NCBI GenBank assembly: GCA_937925595.1
Contig: CALALQ010000195.1
Coordinates: 1 to 6,374 of the forward strand
Source of the DNA: an uncultured Demequina sp.
GTDB lineage: Bacteria; Actinomycetota; Actinomycetes; Actinomycetales; Demequinaceae
Direction: 5' to 3'
DNA: 6,374 nucleotides
The translations under genes and the position numbers were made by a program. This document shows positions 5,688 to 6,374 of this stretch, piece by piece (within the stretch, counting starts at the first letter, position 1; the number at the start of each line of letters is the position of its first letter). The notes beneath the pieces were generated by a model, which saw nothing but the letters and a program-made list of their open reading frames with translations, was not told the origin of the DNA and made no database searches.

Positions 5688-6374
5688 TCAAGCCTCCGTC
5701 GTGGCCGCGGTCCGCCGCTCCGCGATGAGTCGAGTTACCTCGGAGACGAACTCGGTCGCTAGTTCGGCGTCGCTGGCGCCCCAGCCCAGGCTAAGCGGCT
5801 CGATGGTCGTGTCCTCGTACGTCCTCCCCCGGTACGCGTAGATGAAGACGCTCGGATGTTCCGGCCGCACGGACAGCTTCAGCTCGTAACTCCACCCGAC
5901 GGTTGGGAAGTGATACGCGTTCCATGAGACGCCCTTGGATCCGCTGTGCGATTCCCAGTCGGGGACGAGTCCGGCGTCGTTCAGGAGGGCGCCGATCAGC
6001 GGTTCGAGTCTCTTCATGCGTGCGCGCAGCGTCTTTTCGACGTTGCTGCGTGCGGTCAAGAACCGGCTGACCGCGTCCCCATGCTCGTCGAGCAGGTTCC
6101 GCCACTCCTCGATCCGAGCCGCTTCTGCCGCGTTATCGGTCATACTCAGTCCTTCTGTCCGCGCTTCCATGAACTGCTGCAAGAGATCCAGGCTTCGCCG
6201 CTGGTTGAGATCCACGGGGCTCAGCAGGTGATCCACCAACTCGGCCGACGCCCGAATCTGCGCCCCCAGCTCCGCATAAGTGATCGACCGCGAGTGCCAA
6301 TTCGCTTGCGCTCCCGGGGCACCCCTGTGCTGCGGTGCAAGGGGGACGACCAGAACCGAATCGATCCCTCCTTC
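5688..6374 (-). CDS. PD-(D/E)XK nuclease-superfamily protein, C-terminal part (runs off window)
   Basis: The frame is open from the window edge to TGA at 5688-5690, 228 visible codons, and coding-like throughout. The first part, DSVLVVPLAP... then SITYAELGAQIRASAELVD and LDLLQQFMEARTEGLSMTD, follows the pattern seen after the catalytic core in PDDEXK_4-type proteins: a strand leading to a product-style loop, 'sY.el', then a helix ending in a '.qf.e' motif. The rest is helical (RIEEWRNLLDEHGDAVSRFL), followed by a beta-rich end with SWNAYHFPTVGWSYELKLSV. The catalytic D/E-x-K residues would lie outside the window, so activity cannot be judged. ATG 6143 with GAAGGA 6 nt before it could start a shorter 151-aa protein, but the upstream continuity favours one long gene. 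It is coupled to the GIY-YIG gene. The family assignment is from pattern memory. Confidence 0.72.
   Translation of the reverse strand, partial: EGGIDSVLVVPLAPQHRGAPGAQANWHSRSITYAELGAQIRASAELVDHLLSPVDLNQRRSLDLLQQFMEARTEGLSMTDNAAEAARIEEWRNLLDEHGDAVSRFLTARSNVEKTLRARMKRLEPLIGALLNDAGLVPDWESHSGSKGVSWNAYHFPTVGWSYELKLSVRPEHPSVFIYAYRGRTYEDTTIEPLSLGWGASDAELATEFVSEVTRLIAERRTAATTEA
5693..5697 (-). promoter_or_regulatory. Ribosome binding site inside the PD-(D/E)XK gene for the GIY-YIG gene
   Basis: On the minus strand GGAGG stands 6 nt before GTG 5686, within the last codons of the upstream gene (stop TGA at 5690-5688). It fixes the GIY-YIG start and shows translational coupling of the pair. Confidence 0.75.

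Overview
The window is G+C-rich, with GTG starts, strong GGAGG ribosome sites and protein families common in high-GC Gram-positives. It is probably a chromosomal accessory region of an actinobacterium, possibly Micrococcales; the lineage is inference from style and not from a marker gene. The layout looks like a defence or mobile-element island: an insertion sequence at the left edge, two tightly linked P-loop ATPases, an orphan protein, and two nuclease-family genes at the right edge.

Left (1-743): the 3' part of an IS21-family insertion sequence, with a 5'-truncated istB helper ATPase on the + strand, followed by tandem end repeats and a terminus reading ...CGACA at 743. The IS interrupts a minus-strand ORF (744-843). 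That ORF was the last member of a row of minus-strand genes.

Middle, minus strand (840-4292), in transcription order: a 535-aa protein with an uncharacterised N-terminal domain and an AAA/STAND-like ATPase module (2685-4292); a 400-aa protein with a degenerate P-loop ATPase domain and a C-terminal domain resembling the phospholipase-D-like MIT_C fold (1478-2680); a short predicted lipoprotein (1047-1409), whose reading frame continues past its TGA for 68 more sensible codons; and the IS-truncated ORF. The two ATPases are separated by only 4 nt (or overlap by 17 nt), so they are almost certainly co-expressed and probably act together. This pair is the best candidate for an undescribed system.

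Centre (4293-4686): a 394-nt divergent region with a perfect 6+6 palindrome, and short coding-like stretches in several frames that do not add up to one gene.

Right (4687-6374): an unrecognised + strand gene with a likely frameshift near its 3' end, convergent with a translationally coupled minus-strand pair: the C-terminal part of a PD-(D/E)XK-like nuclease running off the window, then a complete GIY-YIG nuclease-superfamily protein. All functional assignments come from reading motifs; no database search was run.
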